A DNA stretch of 64,000 nucleotides from an uncultured Ectothiorhodospiraceae bacterium (GTDB lineage: Bacteria > Pseudomonadota > Gammaproteobacteria > UBA6429 > Thiohalophilaceae), in NCBI GenBank assembly GCA_947260005.1, contig CAMYOL010000007.1:299574-363573 (forward strand), written 5' to 3'. The notes below the pieces were generated by a model. That model saw only the letters and a program-made list of their open reading frames with translations, had not been told where the DNA came from and did no database searches. The position numbers and the translations under genes were made by a program. Positions 52,946 to 62,597 of the stretch are shown here, one piece after another (the stretch's first letter is position 1; each line of letters opens with the position of its first letter).

Positions 52946-53425
52946 ATGGTTGTAAATCAAAACAAAGTCGTCACTATCAATTACACACTTAAAGATAATG
53001 ACGGACAAATCCTGGACCAGTCTCAAAATGGCGAATTTGCCTATTTACATGGTGCCAGCAATATAATTCCAGGCCTTGAAAATGCTCTGCTCGATAAAAA
53101 AGCAGGTGATACTCTGTCCGTAACAGTGCCACCGGAAATGGGTTATGGCGAGCGCAATGACACGCTAAGTCAGGTTGTGCCGATGGATATGTTTGATTCT
53201 CCCGATATGGTGGTAGTTGGTCAGCAATTTCATGCTCAAGGCGAAGATGGTCATGACATCATGATAACCATCACGGAAGTGAATGGCGATGATGTGACAA
53301 TTGATGGCAACCATCCTTTGGCTGGCATTGAACTGAATTTTGACGTTACCGTAGTAGAAATTCGCGACGCAACCGAAGAAGAAGCCTCACATGGTCACGT
53401 CCACCAACCCGGCCATTCGCACTGA
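52946..53425 (+). CDS. SlyD-like FKBP-type peptidyl-prolyl isomerase
   Basis: 159 residues. The FKBP domain with the SlyD-type insert-in-flap is clear: VVTINYTLKDNDGQILDQSQ, YLHGASNIIPGLENALLDKK, VTVPPEMGYGERND, and the insert with QVVPMDMFDSPD. The His-rich tail (HGHVHQPGHSH) probably binds nickel or other metals, as in SlyD. SlyD folds proteins and supplies metal to hydrogenases or ureases; neither is in this window. The start at 52946 follows AGGA. Confidence 0.93.
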   Translation: MVVNQNKVVTINYTLKDNDGQILDQSQNGEFAYLHGASNIIPGLENALLDKKAGDTLSVTVPPEMGYGERNDTLSQVVPMDMFDSPDMVVVGQQFHAQGEDGHDIMITITEVNGDDVTIDGNHPLAGIELNFDVTVVEIRDATEEEASHGHVHQPGHSH

Positions 53426-53438
53426 GTAATTCCGCTTA

Positions 53439-53465
53439 CCCCACAACTTGATCCAGGTTGTGGGG
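53439..53465. terminator. Bidirectional terminator
   Basis: A perfect nine-base stem CCCCACAAC / GTTGTGGGG with a nine-base loop. It sits between the convergent FKBP and peroxiredoxin-like genes. A TTTAGTTTT run follows on the plus strand. Confidence 0.82.
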
Positions 53466-53491
53466 TTTAGTTTTCGGACTTCAATACAACT

Positions 53492-54253
53492 TTACTTTTT
53501 ATTTATTGTCTTTAACGCCTTAACGATCTCGCTCGGTTCCATGCGGGTCTTGTAGTCCAGCTCTGCATGTAAAGCGACAATTTTTCCTGCCTGGTTGAGC
53601 ACAAATGTACCCGGCACAGGTAGACCTACTCGTCCTTTACCGTTAAAGGCTTCAATATCAAGGCCAAATTTAGTTTTGTATAAATTATGTAATTCAGGAA
53701 TCACTTCAAAATATAAGTTATAGGCCTTAGCAACCTCATAGTTTAGATCACTCACGATTTCAAAAGGATATTTGTCTTTCTTGACCTGACCCAGTGACTT
53801 ATCTGGAGTTTGAGGTGTCACCGCAATCAGGGAAGCCCCATATTTTTTAAATGTTGGCTCACTTTCCAGTAATGCATGTAAATGAATATTACAATATGGA
53901 CACCAGGCACCTCGATAAAATACTAAAACAACCGGACCTTTTTTTAAGTAAGCAGACAGTTTTACTTTATTGCCATGTGCATTGTTCAGTTCAAAATCTG
54001 GGGCAATGGAATTTAATGGTAATCCAGGATTCGGTAATTCTTTGGCCAGGTTATCTGCTGCCTTTTTCATAACGGCCATGTCAGCGTCACTCATCTTAGG
54101 CCCATCTTTTTGTTTCATCATCTTCTGGTTATAAGCATCAACCCGCTTTTCGACACTGGGCAAATCATCTGCTAACACAATACTACTAAATATAAACAAT
54201 ACGAATATTGTGATAACGGGTAAACCGATCTGGTTATTAGAATAACGATTCAT
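53492..54253 (-). CDS. Secreted AhpC/TSA-type peroxiredoxin-like protein
   Basis: 253 residues from the ATG at 54253 (AAGGAG upstream), with a signal peptide (LPVITIFVLFIFSSIVLA). The AhpC/TSA fold has the redox motif RGAWCPYCNIHL, giving a CPYC pair where classic peroxiredoxins have one peroxidatic Cys. Other core strands are at VVLVFYRG and SLIAVTPQTPDKSLG. It probably reduces peroxides or thiols in the periplasm. Confidence 0.9.
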   Translation of the reverse strand: MNRYSNNQIGLPVITIFVLFIFSSIVLADDLPSVEKRVDAYNQKMMKQKDGPKMSDADMAVMKKAADNLAKELPNPGLPLNSIAPDFELNNAHGNKVKLSAYLKKGPVVLVFYRGAWCPYCNIHLHALLESEPTFKKYGASLIAVTPQTPDKSLGQVKKDKYPFEIVSDLNYEVAKAYNLYFEVIPELHNLYKTKFGLDIEAFNGKGRVGLPVPGTFVLNQAGKIVALHAELDYKTRMEPSEIVKALKTINKK

Positions 54254-54478
54254 ATTAAAACTCCTTTTCCCTTCTAAGGTTAATATCATTTAGCTGCGAT
54301 AGTTAACAATCTTAGGTTCATTCCACCTTTAAAGTTCGATGTACTAAACTGTTTATATAAAGCAAATATTTTTCAAGTACTCAATATGGCATATTAAATG
54401 CATTATTTAACAAGTGATAAATAAATGTCGGATTATTGACTCAAGTTATACCAACCGCGACATAACAGGAGTACGACT

Positions 54479-54703
54479 ATGAAACCCATACCTTTACAGC
54501 TTATTACCGTAAAATTAGACAACGGCGATCATGGCGTCTTTGTCGGTAGTCCGCTTATCGCCAATAAAAATGCTATGCAAAGCAGTCAGGTGAGTGAAAT
54601 CTGGTTTTCAGATATTCGCGACTTGCCAGATCAAATGAAACTCGATGAACTTATGACAATTGTCCATGATCAGATCTGCCAGTGCAAAGATAGCGTACAC
54701 TAA
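54479..54703 (+). CDS. Small conserved protein of unknown role
   Basis: 74 residues starting KPIPLQLITVKLDNGDHGVF, then VSEIWFSDIRDLPDQMKLDE and a two-cysteine end (CQCKD). Soluble. CAGGAG lies seven bases before the ATG. Its final codons overlap the convergent methyltransferase gene by four bases. Function unknown. Confidence 0.75.
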   Translation: MKPIPLQLITVKLDNGDHGVFVGSPLIANKNAMQSSQVSEIWFSDIRDLPDQMKLDELMTIVHDQICQCKDSVH

Positions 54704-55380
54704 TGTGGTCTGACCAGCGTAAGGCCATCTGCGACTGGTAACATACTCAGCTCCACACGTGAATCATTGTAGATAAATTTATTTAATTTGCGGATAGCCA
54801 GAGTATCATCGGACTGATCACTGTCATCAATAACAGCCCCACCCCATAGCACATTATCAATCAAAATTACCCCACCGGGTTTAATTAACTGTAAACACAG
54901 TTCATAATAATTTTTATAATTTGTCTTATCCGCATCGATAAAGGCAAAATCAAACTGATGTTGCTTACCCTCATCAAGCATGTTTTGTAAAGAGTTTACT
55001 GCCAAATCTAATCGAAGTTCTATTTTGTTTTCAACCCCTGCCTCACGCCAATACCGCTGAGCAATATCCGTCCATTCCTTGTTTATATCACACGCAATTA
55101 ACTTCCCATTCTGAGGTAATCCCATTGCAATCGACATACTGCTATAACCGGTGAATACTCCGACTTCAATCGCGTCTTGGACATTAAGTAATTTTACTAA
55201 TAACGATAGGAACTGCCCTTGCTCAGGTGAGATTTGCATGATGGCCATATCTAATTGGCTGGTTTCGCGCCGAAGTTGAGCTAAGACTTCTGGTTCACGC
55301 ACTGAGTGTTGAACTAAATATTCATAGAGAGGCGCATTTAATGCGGTAAACTTACTTGGCTTATTTGTATTGGTTGACAC
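54700..55380 (-). CDS. O-methyltransferase (caffeoyl-CoA OMT family)
   Basis: 226 residues. IEVGVFTGYSSMSIAMGLP is the SAM-binding motif, FDFAFIDADKTNYKNYYELC carries the metal-binding Asp pair, and GGVILIDNVLWGGAVID completes the signature of family 3 cation-dependent O-methyltransferases. They methylate catechol-like hydroxyls using SAM and a divalent metal. The substrate in bacteria is generally unknown. Confidence 0.93.
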   Translation of the reverse strand: MSTNTNKPSKFTALNAPLYEYLVQHSVREPEVLAQLRRETSQLDMAIMQISPEQGQFLSLLVKLLNVQDAIEVGVFTGYSSMSIAMGLPQNGKLIACDINKEWTDIAQRYWREAGVENKIELRLDLAVNSLQNMLDEGKQHQFDFAFIDADKTNYKNYYELCLQLIKPGGVILIDNVLWGGAVIDDSDQSDDTLAIRKLNKFIYNDSRVELSMLPVADGLTLVRPH

Positions 55381-55419
55381 AAAAAAGTCACCTTATCATT
55401 ACTTTTGAGATATTACTGG

Positions 55420-56286
55420 TTACGATAACTCATCAACATATTCTTTTTTAAACATATCCAGCCGCTTAATACTCTTTTTTGAAACTTTATACGTAAAAAT
55501 ACCACCATAAATCTTTCGTTCTAAAATAATTCGTGACTTGGTTACTTTAACCAGAATTCCCCGGTGTTGATTACCCTTCTTGGTCGTAACAATAAAGTAA
55601 CGACCTTTATAATTATTAATTTTGCTTAATTTGACTCGGACTGAACCACTTTGTGGCTTCTTTTTAGGAGTAACCAATGGATCCACCGTAATGGTCCCTG
55701 GTGTGGGGTAATCAAGTGCTTCCTTTTTTTCATCAATGATGACTTCCAGCTCTTCACCCGCATCTGGCTCCACAATTTTAGCTATCTCAGTAGAGTCAGC
55801 CTGAACCTTTGGATCCGTTAGCCGTTTAGTATCGTCAACAGTAGAGTTTGTATCACCCGTAATGACCGCTTGCGGAGTGTCAATAATACCATCACCGTCC
55901 AGGTCTATTCCTACTTCCGTTTCTTCACCCTCATCTTCTTCTCCAGGTAACAGAGTATTAGGATCGAGATAGAGGAAAGCCTCATTTTCATTAATCTGTC
56001 CAGACTCAATTGCCATGGAAATTTTTTCTATCCGTTCCAGGCCGATGGCATCAAAAAATAGATAAAGCGATGCCACTATACCCAACGCCGAGAGCATATA
56101 AAGCAAAAAAGAGTATTTCGCTTCAAACCAATTCGTAATCGCAAAGATAATCGCTGAGAATGGCGAGAGCAAAAAGATCAAAATACCCCAAAGTATGCTG
56201 CGCTTAAATCCGACCACCACTAACCACACATAGCCGATTAAATTGAGCAATGAGGCGACAACCAAAATCAATAAGTAGGTTTCCAC
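55420..56286 (-). CDS. Inner-membrane protein with EF-hand-like loop and basic tail
   Basis: 288 residues. Three hydrophobic segments in the first 80 (LLILVVASLLNLIGYVWLVV, GILIFLLSPFSAIIFAITNW, LLYMLSALGIVASLYLFFDA) are followed by an acidic part with GIDLDGDGIIDTPQ, the D-x-D-x-D-G calcium loop. The last ~70 residues are strongly basic and beta-rich (SGSVRVKLSKINNYKGRYFI, RGILVKVTKSRIILERKIYG), like a small nucleic-acid or glycan-binding barrel. Family unknown. Confidence 0.78.
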   Translation of the reverse strand: METYLLILVVASLLNLIGYVWLVVVGFKRSILWGILIFLLSPFSAIIFAITNWFEAKYSFLLYMLSALGIVASLYLFFDAIGLERIEKISMAIESGQINENEAFLYLDPNTLLPGEEDEGEETEVGIDLDGDGIIDTPQAVITGDTNSTVDDTKRLTDPKVQADSTEIAKIVEPDAGEELEVIIDEKKEALDYPTPGTITVDPLVTPKKKPQSGSVRVKLSKINNYKGRYFIVTTKKGNQHRGILVKVTKSRIILERKIYGGIFTYKVSKKSIKRLDMFKKEYVDELS

Positions 56287-56497
56287 AGATATTTCTCTCT
56301 TTTCATTTTCTCAGACAGGACCGGCAATTGTCTCGCCGCCGGTAACTTTAAATTCTAACCTTCGAGCTAATAATAGCAAATAACTCATTGAAATTAGAGA
56401 TGTCTTTTAAATAACCCTGATAATATCACGCATTGTGCGAACTATGCCCGACTTCATACAGCCTATTGGGGCTGGACTCGCTACGAAACAATGCGGG

Positions 56498-57976
56498 TTA
56501 ACTTAGATTAAGTAATAGCTGCCAATAAAAACGAATCGCGGCGTGATAATCCCGAACCAGGATACGCTCGTTATCGCCGTGTATACGAGTTAAATCCTGC
56601 TTTGACAGCCTCATTGGCATAAACCGGTAAATATTGCTCGACAAATCCTGGTAGTGGCGTGAGTCCGTTGCCGCCAACACGAGACCGGGAGCCACCAATG
56701 CCTCCGGATAAACCTGAGATATAGATTTTTCTATCTGTCGATAGACATCAGTATCTAACAGCGAGACCGCAGCAGGCTCATAAGCCCCATCAACCACTCG
56801 CATCTGAATATTGGGATTGTTAATAGTCGCTTTAATGTATTGCTGAACTGAATTGATAGTATCGCCGGGCAGGATTCGTATATTTAAATTGGCAATAACT
56901 CGGGTTGGTAATACGTTAATTTTATTTGATGTACTGATTTGTGTCGCGACAATGGTCGTGCTGACGGCAGCATGTGTCGCCGGTGATTTTTTAAATTTGT
57001 TAATCACCATCGGCTTGAATAACCACAAGTTACTCAATGCCAGCCGATTCATCCCGTTTGTTTCCGAAGAAAGTCGCGATAACATGGTTGATATAGGATA
57101 GGTCAACCTTGCCGATATCGGATTATCTTCCAGTTGCCGCAAGGCTCGGGACATTTGCCCAACCGCAGTTGTACTGCCAGGCATCGATGCATGGCCACCT
57201 TCGTGTTCCAGGCTTAATTCCAGGTTAAGTAAACCCTTCTCTGAAATTCCAATAAGCGCTACTGGCCTTTGAACAAGATCGATGACATTTTCCGTCACCA
57301 CCAGGCCTTCATCCAGGATCATATCGAACTCTAAACCCCTCGAAGCAAAATAGGCTGCTATTTGTTTTGCACCTTGTTCACCCCCAGTCTCTTCATCATG
57401 ACCGAAAGCGAGATAGACATCTCTATCGACTGACTTGCCCTGTACTAATAGATTTTCGATGGCTTCAAGCATCGCTAACATCGATGACTTATCATCCAGA
57501 CTTCCACGTCCCCATATTGCCTTACCATCATTTATCCCTGAGAAGGCAGGTTGTAACCAACGGTTTCCTAGCTCAGGAACGACATCATAATGAGCCAGTA
57601 ACAAAATCGGTTTTAATTTTTTGTCGCTTTTTACAGCTGACCAATAATAGACGAAGCTTTTCTCATTGATTATCGTGAGCGTCAGGTTATTATGAATATT
57701 AGGAAAACCGTTCTTAAGAAAATCTAAAAAACTATGAGCAATTTGCTTACCCTGCTTGCCAGCCAGGTCGTGCGACCGGGTTTTAATTTTAATCGCCTGA
57801 CTTAATCGTCCCTCGGCGGCTTGTAACAATATAGAATTGAACGGTGTCGCCATTGGTGCGATATCATGTTGCGGAGTAGATTTACTGGCAAACATATTGA
57901 AGAGCAACACAACAAGCAATAAAAGAATGGCAACGAATAGAGGGCTGACCCAAAAAAGTATTACATGTTTAAGCAC
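56498..57976 (-). CDS. M20 metallopeptidase (PM20D1-like carboxypeptidase)
   Basis: 492 residues with one N-terminal membrane segment (VILFWVSPLFVAILLLLVVL). The M20 catalytic and metal motifs are visible: LLAHYDVVPELG, GRGSLDDKSSMLAMLEAI, FGHDEETGGEQGA, DEGLVV, and the dimerisation region with HEGGHASMPG. The length and layout match the PM20D1 or carboxypeptidase S group. It would cut N-terminal or N-acyl amino acids at the outer side of the inner membrane. Confidence 0.93.
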   Translation of the reverse strand: MLKHVILFWVSPLFVAILLLLVVLLFNMFASKSTPQHDIAPMATPFNSILLQAAEGRLSQAIKIKTRSHDLAGKQGKQIAHSFLDFLKNGFPNIHNNLTLTIINEKSFVYYWSAVKSDKKLKPILLLAHYDVVPELGNRWLQPAFSGINDGKAIWGRGSLDDKSSMLAMLEAIENLLVQGKSVDRDVYLAFGHDEETGGEQGAKQIAAYFASRGLEFDMILDEGLVVTENVIDLVQRPVALIGISEKGLLNLELSLEHEGGHASMPGSTTAVGQMSRALRQLEDNPISARLTYPISTMLSRLSSETNGMNRLALSNLWLFKPMVINKFKKSPATHAAVSTTIVATQISTSNKINVLPTRVIANLNIRILPGDTINSVQQYIKATINNPNIQMRVVDGAYEPAAVSLLDTDVYRQIEKSISQVYPEALVAPGLVLAATDSRHYQDLSSNIYRFMPMRLSKQDLTRIHGDNERILVRDYHAAIRFYWQLLLNLS

Positions 57977-58072
57977 AGATTCATGACATCAAAATAAAAA
58001 TTCCGCTTAGCTTAACATGGCGTGTTGACTACATCATTAAATCCGCTGATTTAGATGTTTTGACCACAAAAT

Positions 58073-58097
58073 AAAAGGGCCCCAGAGGGCCCCTTTT
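58073..58097 (-). terminator. Terminator of the rhodanese gene
   Basis: AAAAGGGCCC then CAGA then GGGCCCCTTTT fold into a GC-rich stem with one bulge and an A/T-rich base. It lies 40 bases past the stop of the DUF4395-rhodanese gene on the minus strand. Confidence 0.75.
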
Positions 58098-58136
58098 CGA
58101 ACTACTAAATATCAAAGTTTCAAAACCAGAACATGA

Positions 58137-58919
58137 CTAAACGCTCGCCGCCACAATTTCTTTAGCTCGGTTATAGTCTCCCAGGTTATATATTTCATCT
58201 ATTCCCTGATTTTTCAGTTTCTCACTGGCAATATGACTACGGGTACCGCTATTACAAAACAACAGACAAATCCCGTGCTTAAACTCATCAATGAAATGGT
58301 CTAATTCTTCGAGTGGCAAATTTATTGCTCCGGCCAAACTGTCTTTAGCAAATTCATTCTGACTGCGTACATCGATCAGTTTTGCTCCGCTGCTCAAAAA
58401 GTTTTGAGCCTGTGAAGCCTCGATAGGCTTTTGCCATTTACCCGCTAAACGCATAACGCCTTCATATATCCAGGACAAAGTACAAAAATGGGTAAAGATC
58501 ACGATAGCTTGTAAAAAGAGTAAACTCACACCCACAATCGTCGCAGCAACTGGCATATTAAAAATAAATAAACTGCCAGCGGCAATGTTCATTAAACCCG
58601 CCGATAAACAGGCCAGCCTTCTTTGCAAAGGATTTGCAGGTAATTTTACTGCACCAAAAAGAGGGCGTACCAGATGATTATAAATCAAATCCATTGGATG
58701 GGCAGCTGGAAAGAAAAAGGCCCAGATACCAAGTGCCGCGACGGCAAACAATATACTCGGTTGTTGTGTATAAAGACCATATGCTGCAATTAACGAACAG
58801 GCGGCAGGGGTGAATCGCAACCCCCACTCCAGCTGTTTCAATTCTTTAGGGGAAAAGCGCTGAAAACCTTGCTGGAACAGGCTTCGCTGCTGAAACGACA
58901 TCGAACATTCTTTAGCCAT
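58137..58919 (-). CDS. DUF4395 membrane + rhodanese fusion protein
   Basis: 260 residues. The first ~165 form a DUF4395-like membrane domain with four segments (FTPAACSLIAAYGLYT, ILFAVAALGIWAFFFPAAHP, LMNIAAGSLFIFNMPVAATI, GVSLLFLQAIVIFTHF). The rest is a rhodanese domain, KLIDVRSQNEFAKDSLAGAI then GICLLFCNSGTRSHIASEKL with the active-site Cys. Rhodaneses move sulfane sulfur; the membrane domain may bring in the substrate or anchor it. GAGAGG upstream of the ATG supports the start. Confidence 0.88.
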   Translation of the reverse strand: MAKECSMSFQQRSLFQQGFQRFSPKELKQLEWGLRFTPAACSLIAAYGLYTQQPSILFAVAALGIWAFFFPAAHPMDLIYNHLVRPLFGAVKLPANPLQRRLACLSAGLMNIAAGSLFIFNMPVAATIVGVSLLFLQAIVIFTHFCTLSWIYEGVMRLAGKWQKPIEASQAQNFLSSGAKLIDVRSQNEFAKDSLAGAINLPLEELDHFIDEFKHGICLLFCNSGTRSHIASEKLKNQGIDEIYNLGDYNRAKEIVAASV

Positions 58920-59130
58920 TAGGAAAACCTCTCAATTTAATATTAGGATATTCTAATATAGAGCTGAAAACCTGTAAACCCAAGTAGCCAAATCAATCAT
59001 TGATGATTAATTCATTAAATACCAATAGCTTATATTTTGTATTTTATGGAGCAGGAGATAAAAATAATGACTATATTTATAAGGCACTTATCTGATGCGA
59101 TTAGCATTGCTATCGTAGAATGAGGTCCAG

Positions 59131-60006
59131 ATGAAAATTATACTACTCCTTCTTTCGATCAGTTTTTTACTTGGTGAGGTTAAGACCACATCAGCAAGTG
59201 AGCCCACTGTAAAGGCCGCCCCCCTAAAACTTGGAATATTTCCTCGACGTAGAGCCGATGCAACGGCCAAAATGTTTCAGCCCCTGGTAGAATCATTGTC
59301 GAAACAGCTTAATGTTTCCATCGTGCTCGAAACAACTCATGACTTTGCCTCATTTTGGGAAAATGTTGCAAATCAAGAATATGATATCGTGCATTTTAAT
59401 CAGTATCACTACGTGAAATCTCATCCTAATTATGGCTACCGTGTAATAACTCGAAACGTTGAACTAGGCTATAGCAAGATCGCCGGCGCCTTGTTGGTTC
59501 GCCGCGATAGTCAGATAAAATCACTAAAAGATCTAAAAGGTAAAAAAATTGTTTTCGGTGGTGGACGAGGCGCAATGCAGGCCTATATAGCCACCACCTA
59601 CTTATTACGCCAGGCAGGCTTAAATAAGGGCGACTATTTTGAACAATTCGCATTAAACCCACCAAAAGCATGCATCGCAACCTTCTATCGCCAGGCGGCT
59701 GCGGCCGGCGCCGGTAATTATGTACTCGAATTACCCCATGTAAAAAAACAAATCAATACTGATGAAATGAAATATCTTGCTGTGGGTGAATCAATGGCAC
59801 ACTTACCCTGGGCAGTAAAGCAATCCATGCCGGATGAACAGGCAACTAAAATAAAAAATGCATTGATTAACTTAATTAATTCTGAAAAAGGTAAAACTAT
59901 TTTAAAATCGGCTCAGATAACAAAGTTTATATCATCCACTGACCAGGATTATGATGCCCATCGAACAATCATCAAAAATGTTTTAAACGAGGACTTTTTT
60001 CCTTAA
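59131..60006 (+). CDS. PhnD-like periplasmic phosphonate/phosphite-binding protein
   Basis: 291 residues. A signal peptide (IILLLLSISFLLGEV) precedes a PhnD/PtxB-type binding fold: LKLGIFPRRRADATAKMFQP, DIVHFNQYHYVKSHPNYGY, VRRDSQIKSLKDLKGKKIVF and GGGRGAMQAY. PhnD-type proteins usually serve an importer; none is present. Instead it overlaps the following GGDEF-EAL gene by one base (TAATG), which implies it is the ligand sensor for that protein. Confidence 0.88.
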   Translation: MKIILLLLSISFLLGEVKTTSASEPTVKAAPLKLGIFPRRRADATAKMFQPLVESLSKQLNVSIVLETTHDFASFWENVANQEYDIVHFNQYHYVKSHPNYGYRVITRNVELGYSKIAGALLVRRDSQIKSLKDLKGKKIVFGGGRGAMQAYIATTYLLRQAGLNKGDYFEQFALNPPKACIATFYRQAAAAGAGNYVLELPHVKKQINTDEMKYLAVGESMAHLPWAVKQSMPDEQATKIKNALINLINSEKGKTILKSAQITKFISSTDQDYDAHRTIIKNVLNEDFFP

Positions 60007-62585
60007 TGCCTAACAGCCATATCAATAAATTTAATTGGTTTGGGATAAGGACACTCCGACATAGATATCTTAGCGCCACGATTCTGGTATCGATCGTATT
60101 ATTATTTTCCGCCTATTTTGGCTGGCATTATGTCAACTTAACCAGCCATCAACAAATACAACACATCAACCACCGCACAGATGCTGCGGACGCACTTTCT
60201 GACGTAATCTTACAACAGCATACATTAGAAACAAGTTTACAGAGATTTATCACACTGCCCACCGAAGAAAATATAAAAACGATACGTCGCTCGTTCGATT
60301 TGTTTGAAGTAGCAATTAAAAAACTATCGAATAACCATTGGATCAAAGCTGACCTGGCATTATCAGACCTGGTAGTGTCTCTTTCCGAGGATAAATCCCA
60401 GTTAGTCAACGTTGCTAATGAATTAATCGCGGTACGAAGGGATGAAACCAAATGGTTTCCTGCATTAAATATTATGCAGGAAAGAATGTTCAACCATAAT
60501 TTGAATTTTATGTCTGCCCTGGATTTTATTTTACTGGAAAGCTCGGAAGACCTGACTAACAAATCCAAACAACAAACATATAAATTAGCAAATAAAATTA
60601 GACATAGCTGGCAAAAGATAATCTCCGAATTCCGATTATTCGTATCCAATAGCTTTGGTGTTTTCTCTAATAACCCAGGTACAGGAATGCAGGCACGCAA
60701 ACAAAATATTGAAATTTATTTAAGCCAGTTAGATAAGTTATTAAAGGAACTGGATCAACTCGACAAACAAGGCAAGCTCGATATATTAAGTAATAAATCG
60801 TTACAAGACATGCGTCGCTGGAATGAACAATGGCAGTCAGCATACCAGGATGTATACCAATCATTATCGAGTAAACATTGGCGGCATGATTTAGTTATTC
60901 TAAGAGATAACGTTACTCCGATTCTGACTCGTATCCAGCAGCGATCCTCCAGCCTGCAACTTGAGCTAGGCGTAGCCTCTGCAAAAAACATTACCGACCT
61001 AACCATACTGGCCCGTGGTTTATCCGATTTTGTTATTTTCCTGGCGATAGGTTTGTCTGTAATTGGAGTCATCGGTTATTTCGTTTTTCATCGCTCGGTA
61101 CTAAAGCCTATCCAGGGTTTTTCCTCAGCATTACGTTCGACCGCAAGTGGCGAACGCATCGATCGTACAAAACTAATGGCCTCGAATGCGGAAGAATTCC
61201 AAAGCCTGGCAAAGTCATTTACTGATATGCATGAACAGGTTCAGATTCGACAGTCCAACCTTGACCACATGGCTCATCATGATGCCTTAACACAGCTACC
61301 AAATAGAATATTGTTACGGGATCGACTTGAACTCGCTATCGCTCGAGCACATCGAGACAATACGATAATCGGCCTTATGTTTTTGGATCTTGACCGTTTT
61401 AAACAAATCAATGATAGTTTAGGGCACGATACTGGCGATCACCTTTTAGTTATGGTATCGCGTCGGCTACGCAGTTGTGTACGCAGCACCGATACGGTTT
61501 CCCGCCTGGGTGGTGACGAGTTTGCCATTGTTGTCGAGGGTATTACTCACGTTGATCAAATCGTAAGTATGGCCCGTAAAGTCGTCAATTCGTTTGTCGA
61601 ACCCTTTAATGTAGAAAAACACGAATTACATAGTTCCACTTCAGTTGGTATTGCTTTAGGCCCAAATGATGATAATGATGTTGATGCATTAATTAAAGAT
61701 GCGGATATTGCTATGTATCATGCGAAAGATCTGGGCCGTAATAATTATAAATTTTACTCTGCTGAAATGGCCAAGCAAGTCGCTGAACATGTGGCACTTG
61801 AAAATAAATTACGCCATGCCTTTGAACATAATGAATTCTTCCTGTTATATCAGCCTATTGTCGATATTAATACGGATGAGATTGTTAGCACTGAAGCTTT
61901 AATTCGCTGGCAACATCCGGAAAGAGGCGTCGTTGGTCCCGACGAATTTATTCACAGCCTGGAAGATTCCGGTCTGATTCGTCCGGTTACACAATGGGTT
62001 TTAACCACGGCCAGCCAACAATATCTCGAATTTAAAAAAGCAGGCTATTCCAACACAAGGATGTCGGTCAATCTTTCCGGGGTATTATTAAAAGGCGATT
62101 CGATTCTGGATATTGTTATCAATTCGATTGAAAAGACAAAAGTCGATCCTCATGGACTGATCATGGAAATTACTGAAGATACCTTATTAGAAGACTTTCA
62201 GGGCGCTGAAAAGTCACTTTCTATCCTGAAAGACATGGGTATCCGCATCGCGTTGGATGATTTCGGAACAGGTCAGTCATCCCTTAGCCATCTACGTCTG
62301 AACCCTATCGACATTGTTAAAATAGATCGCAGCTTTGTTCGCGATATTCCTGGAGACAGTAATGATTCCGATCTAGTGGATGCGGTTATTGCCATGGCAC
62401 ACAAATTACGCATGAAAGTGGTTGCTGAGGGCGTTGAAAATAAAGAGCAACTGGAATTTTTACGTTGGCATAAATGCGATGCTATCCAGGGCTATTATTA
62501 CAGCAAACCTTGTTCCGGACGAGATATACTTAAATTGCTCAACGAAAAAAATAACAAAGTTTTTGATAATCGTAAGACTGAATAG
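60006..62585 (+). CDS. Membrane-bound GGDEF-EAL c-di-GMP protein
   Basis: 859 residues. Two membrane segments (about 23-43 and 335-357) enclose a helical periplasmic domain of ~290 residues. A HAMP-like linker, GGDEF (SRLGGDEFAI with inhibitory-site RSTD five residues earlier) and EAL follow (EALIRW, VNLSGV, EITEDT, DDFGTGQSSL, VKIDRSFV, AEGVEN). Catalytic residues of both are kept. Coupled by start-stop overlap to a PhnD-like binding protein. Same architecture as the protein encoded at 33875-36418. Confidence 0.95.
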   Translation: MPNSHINKFNWFGIRTLRHRYLSATILVSIVLLFSAYFGWHYVNLTSHQQIQHINHRTDAADALSDVILQQHTLETSLQRFITLPTEENIKTIRRSFDLFEVAIKKLSNNHWIKADLALSDLVVSLSEDKSQLVNVANELIAVRRDETKWFPALNIMQERMFNHNLNFMSALDFILLESSEDLTNKSKQQTYKLANKIRHSWQKIISEFRLFVSNSFGVFSNNPGTGMQARKQNIEIYLSQLDKLLKELDQLDKQGKLDILSNKSLQDMRRWNEQWQSAYQDVYQSLSSKHWRHDLVILRDNVTPILTRIQQRSSSLQLELGVASAKNITDLTILARGLSDFVIFLAIGLSVIGVIGYFVFHRSVLKPIQGFSSALRSTASGERIDRTKLMASNAEEFQSLAKSFTDMHEQVQIRQSNLDHMAHHDALTQLPNRILLRDRLELAIARAHRDNTIIGLMFLDLDRFKQINDSLGHDTGDHLLVMVSRRLRSCVRSTDTVSRLGGDEFAIVVEGITHVDQIVSMARKVVNSFVEPFNVEKHELHSSTSVGIALGPNDDNDVDALIKDADIAMYHAKDLGRNNYKFYSAEMAKQVAEHVALENKLRHAFEHNEFFLLYQPIVDINTDEIVSTEALIRWQHPERGVVGPDEFIHSLEDSGLIRPVTQWVLTTASQQYLEFKKAGYSNTRMSVNLSGVLLKGDSILDIVINSIEKTKVDPHGLIMEITEDTLLEDFQGAEKSLSILKDMGIRIALDDFGTGQSSLSHLRLNPIDIVKIDRSFVRDIPGDSNDSDLVDAVIAMAHKLRMKVVAEGVENKEQLEFLRWHKCDAIQGYYYSKPCSGRDILKLLNEKNNKVFDNRKTE

Positions 62586-62597
62586 GTCTCTTCTCGT

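Noticed and set aside
60149-60700. 183-codon antisense ORF over the second GGDEF-EAL gene
   Set aside because: Shadow frame, no ribosome site, Cys/Leu-rich composition typical of antisense frames.
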